Assembly: GCA_002404395.1 (NCBI GenBank)
Contig: DHJP01000135.1
Location: 4,558 to 21,254, forward strand
DNA: 16,697 bases
From: Clostridiales bacterium UBA4717
GTDB lineage: Bacteria > Bacillota > Clostridia > Oscillospirales > CAG-272
Direction of reading: 5' to 3'
The notes below the pieces were generated by a model that saw only the letters and a list, made by a program, of their open reading frames with translations, was not told where the DNA came from and searched no databases. Of this stretch, positions 14,632-16,697 are shown piece after piece (positions within the stretch are counted from its first letter, which is position 1; each line of letters begins with the position of its first letter). A program made the translations under genes and the position numbers.

Positions 14632-16085
14632 GCCTTTGTGTTAACCTCCGTTATTTCAAAGCTATCATATATTGCGCTTCTTGCTTCTTCAAGATCGGTA
14701 AATTCACCGGCTTTTATAAACTGCGCCATAAGGTTGCCGAGCGCGGTGCCCTCCGCAGGACCGGTATAAACGGGAAGTCCGGTCGCCGCCGCGGTAAGCT
14801 CGCTTAAGTATCCGTCCTTACTGCCGCCGCCGACTATATGTATCCCGGTGTACTTCACTCCGGTCAGTGCTTCAAGCTCCTTGACCGAGCGCGCATACTT
14901 GTCAGCAAGGCTCTTATATACGCATTGCATAAGCTCGCCGACTTCCGTCGGGACTTCGGTGCCGACACGTTCACATTCGGCGCGTACCGCGTCGATCATG
15001 CTGTCGGGCGCAAGGAAGCTTTCGCGGTCGATATCAATAACCGTCGCGAAATCCGAGTTTTCGCGCGCCGCCGCTTCAAGCTCCGCATACGACCATTTGC
15101 GCTCGCCTGCGTGTGCGTCGGCTCTTTGCTTATTCTGAACATATGCCTGACCATTAAGCTCACGGCGTATAGACTGTATCATCCAAAGTCCCATAATATT
15201 TTTAAGGTATCTGAAGCGATATCCGAAGCCGCCTTCATTTGAGAAATTGGCTTTCATACTGTTGCTGCCCGTAAGCGGCTTATCATTTTCCACACCGAGC
15301 AGACTCCAGGTGCCGCTTGAAATATACACCGAAGTCTTGTCTCTTGCCGGCACTGCCATAAATGCCGAACCGGTATCGTGCGTTGCCGGTAAGATCACCG
15401 TGCAGTCAAATCCAAGCTCCTCTGCCACTTCGGGTCTGAAACTGCCGAGCGTGGTCATCGGCGGCATCGGCTCTCCGAATATGCGGCGCGGTATACCGAG
15501 TTTTTCGATGAGCTCGTCATCCCATACGTGACGCTCCGCACTCAAAAGCGCTGTCGTCGAAGCGTTTGTATATTCGTTTTTCATAACGCCGGTGAGCAAA
15601 AAGCCCAGGTACTCCGGCATCATCAGAAACCGCTCCGCCCTTTCGAAATCCTCGGGCGACTCAAGCTTATGCGCAAAAAGCTGATAGATCGTATTATACG
15701 GCTGATACTGTATGCCGGTCTTGCGGTAAAGCGTTTCAAACGGAATTATTTCCTCAAGCTTTTCACGCATACCGACCGTGCGCTTGTCGCGGTAAGCCAC
15801 CGCGTCGCAGATCGCAGTGCCGCTTTTATCCACAAGCACGTAATCAACGCCCCATGTATCAATTCCCAAAGTCGTCGGCAGCTTTCCGAGTTCACGGCAT
15901 TTCGCGATCCCCGCTTTTACGTTTGTAAACAGATGCTCAATATCCCAACAGTCATGCCCGTTTTTATGTATCTGTAAGTTATCGAAGCGGTAGATCTCCT
16001 CAAGGATCATTCTGCCGTTTTCGACGTGTCCGAGTATGTGGCGCCCCGAGGACGCGCCTATGTCAATTGCAAGATAATAATTCAT
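14628..16085 (-). CDS. rhaB: L-rhamnulokinase
   Basis: This 485-residue FGGY-family kinase phosphorylates L-rhamnulose at C1 with ATP. It shows DIGASSGR (first phosphate motif), GIDTWGVDYVLVD, the central PATHDTGSAF with the catalytic Asp, YISSGTWSLLG, and HIVGGGSKDGYL (adenosine motif) near the C-terminus. The length matches the E. coli protein. Two ATGs are 6 nt apart; I chose the second, at 16085, because GGAG is 7 nt before it and only 1 nt before the one at 16091. It is the first gene of rhaBAD, and its stop overlaps rhaA by ATGA. Two short hairpins precede the SD. Regulation is probably by the AraC protein just upstream. Confidence 0.96.
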   Translation of the reverse strand: MNYYLAIDIGASSGRHILGHVENGRMILEEIYRFDNLQIHKNGHDCWDIEHLFTNVKAGIAKCRELGKLPTTLGIDTWGVDYVLVDKSGTAICDAVAYRDKRTVGMREKLEEIIPFETLYRKTGIQYQPYNTIYQLFAHKLESPEDFERAERFLMMPEYLGFLLTGVMKNEYTNASTTALLSAERHVWDDELIEKLGIPRRIFGEPMPPMTTLGSFRPEVAEELGFDCTVILPATHDTGSAFMAVPARDKTSVYISSGTWSLLGVENDKPLTGSNSMKANFSNEGGFGYRFRYLKNIMGLWMIQSIRRELNGQAYVQNKQRADAHAGERKWSYAELEAAARENSDFATVIDIDRESFLAPDSMIDAVRAECERVGTEVPTEVGELMQCVYKSLADKYARSVKELEALTGVKYTGIHIVGGGSKDGYLSELTAAATGLPVYTGPAEGTALGNLMAQFIKAGEFTDLEEARSAIYDSFEITEVNTKA

Positions 16086-16099
16086 TTTCATTCTCCGTT

Positions 16100-16129
16100 C
16101 CGCCTGAGGCGGTCCAGGGCTTTTGCCCT
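16100..16129 (-). promoter_or_regulatory. Two leader hairpins before the rhaB SD
   Basis: In the minus-strand transcript AGGGC-AAAA-GCCCT (16129-16116) is followed by CCGCC-TCA-GGCGG (16112-16100). The second ends 14 nt before the chosen rhaB ATG and directly abuts the region of the GGAG SD (16096-16093). This repeats the placement seen for the F420-ligase-like gene and the GRE. Confidence 0.55.
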
Positions 16130-16132
16130 CTT

Positions 16133-16138
16133 ATTATA
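16133..16138 (-). promoter_or_regulatory. Probable rhaBAD -10 box
   Basis: TATAAT is present on the minus strand, about 48 nt before the rhaB ATG. No good -35 lies 16-18 bp upstream of it. A strong -10 with a poor -35 fits an activator-dependent promoter, as is common for AraC-controlled sugar operons. Confidence 0.5.
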
Positions 16139-16195
16139 AATGTTATCACTTCGCCGCTTGTTTTCAAAGTACAAATTTTGACGTTTTTCCTGCAC

Positions 16196-16697
16196 TTATT
16201 TGCGGTAAGAGGCAGGAGACGCTCCGTACTTCTGCTTAAATATGCGATGGAAGTAACTCGCGTTGCAGTATCCTACCGTTTCGGATATCTCGACTATGCT
16301 CATATCGGTATTTTTCAAGAAAAAGCACGCCCGTGAAAGCCGCTTATCCGCAACTATGTCGGTATAGTTTTTGCCCGTGCGTTTTTTTATTTCGCGCGAG
16401 AGCCAACAGGGATCATAATGCAGCCGCTTTGCAAGCTCAGCAAGACTGCCGTTTATGTAATTCTCGTCAATATATCTGTGCACTTCGATCATAAGCTCGT
16501 CCGTGGGAGCAACGCTTTTGATCCTTTCGGTACGCCTTAAAAGTTCAAGGAACAATAGTCCCATAGTCAGACCCATGATGCCCGAATCGGGCGGCTCCGA
16601 CTCGATCACCGAAAAGATCAGATTTTCGATCAGATTTTGAATCTGCGGTACGTCGGAAACTTCAAAGTGCAGATAGCTTGTTTTGTCCCCGCCGTTT
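16196..16697 (-). CDS. AraC-family regulator, probably of rhaBAD (N-terminus outside window)
   Basis: The reading frame is open from the right edge (first full codon at 16696) to a TAA at 16198-16196, about 166 residues; the real start lies beyond the window. The visible part begins NGGDKTSYLHFEVSDVP, typical of the end of an AraC ligand-binding domain, then a helical linker, then the DNA-binding domain: SLAELAKRLHYDPCWLSREIKKRTG and the conserved MSIVEISETVGYCNASYFHRIFKQKYGASPASYRK block (quoted in parts). It is on the same strand as rhaBAD and ends 111 bp before rhaB, so it is likely the operon's activator, responding to rhamnose. That role is inferred from position only. Confidence 0.88.
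   Translation of the reverse strand, partial: NGGDKTSYLHFEVSDVPQIQNLIENLIFSVIESEPPDSGIMGLTMGLLFLELLRRTERIKSVAPTDELMIEVHRYIDENYINGSLAELAKRLHYDPCWLSREIKKRTGKNYTDIVADKRLSRACFFLKNTDMSIVEISETVGYCNASYFHRIFKQKYGASPASYRK

Overview
The window looks like a chromosome segment from an anaerobic, probably gut-dwelling member of the Clostridia (Oscillospirales- or Lachnospirales-like). The evidence is the F420-ligase-like protein of the clostridial type, a glycyl radical enzyme with its activase, an AraC-regulated rhamnose operon, strong sigma-A type promoters (TTGACA, 17 bp, TATAAT) and good Shine-Dalgarno (SD) sequences. This is inference; no marker gene fixes the genus. No rRNA, tRNA, CRISPR array, insertion sequence or phage gene was seen.

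Layout. (1) 1-480, minus: 5' part of a coenzyme F420-0:glutamate-ligase-like gene that runs off the left edge, with its own promoter and a structured leader. (2) 671-4450, minus: a compact run of NERD/zinc-ribbon membrane protein, alpha/beta hydrolase, PfkB sugar kinase and SGNH esterase, starting from a good promoter at 4487-4515. (3) 4553-8023, minus: a ribbon-helix-helix protein followed by full-length ClpB, closed by a perfect palindromic terminator. (4) 8248-12429: an AT-rich module with an AraC regulator (minus) divergent from an atypical glycyl radical enzyme and its radical-SAM activase (plus). The divergent promoters lie back to back over an inverted repeat, and the enzyme has a structured leader of about 180 nt. 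(5) 12578-16085, minus: rhaB-rhaA-rhaD, translationally coupled by two ATGA overlaps. (6) 16196 to the right edge, minus: an N-terminally cut AraC regulator that probably controls rhaBAD.

How the parts may work together. RhaA, RhaB and RhaD convert L-rhamnose to dihydroxyacetone phosphate and L-lactaldehyde. In anaerobes lactaldehyde is often reduced to 1,2-propanediol, which a glycyl radical dehydratase can dehydrate. A glycyl radical enzyme beside rhaBAD therefore suggests a link. However, it does not show the His-Ser pair I expect in known diol dehydratases, has an unusual glycyl loop (RVCGW), and has no microcompartment or aldehyde/alcohol dehydrogenase genes beside it. Its substrate is open.

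The least expected signal is regulatory. Four unrelated genes (F420-ligase-like, ribbon-helix-helix, glycyl radical enzyme, rhaB) carry a short GC-rich hairpin just upstream of the SD. In three of them it ends 12-14 nt before the start codon. In two, the hairpin and its 5' T-rich flank are nearly the same 22-nt sequence.
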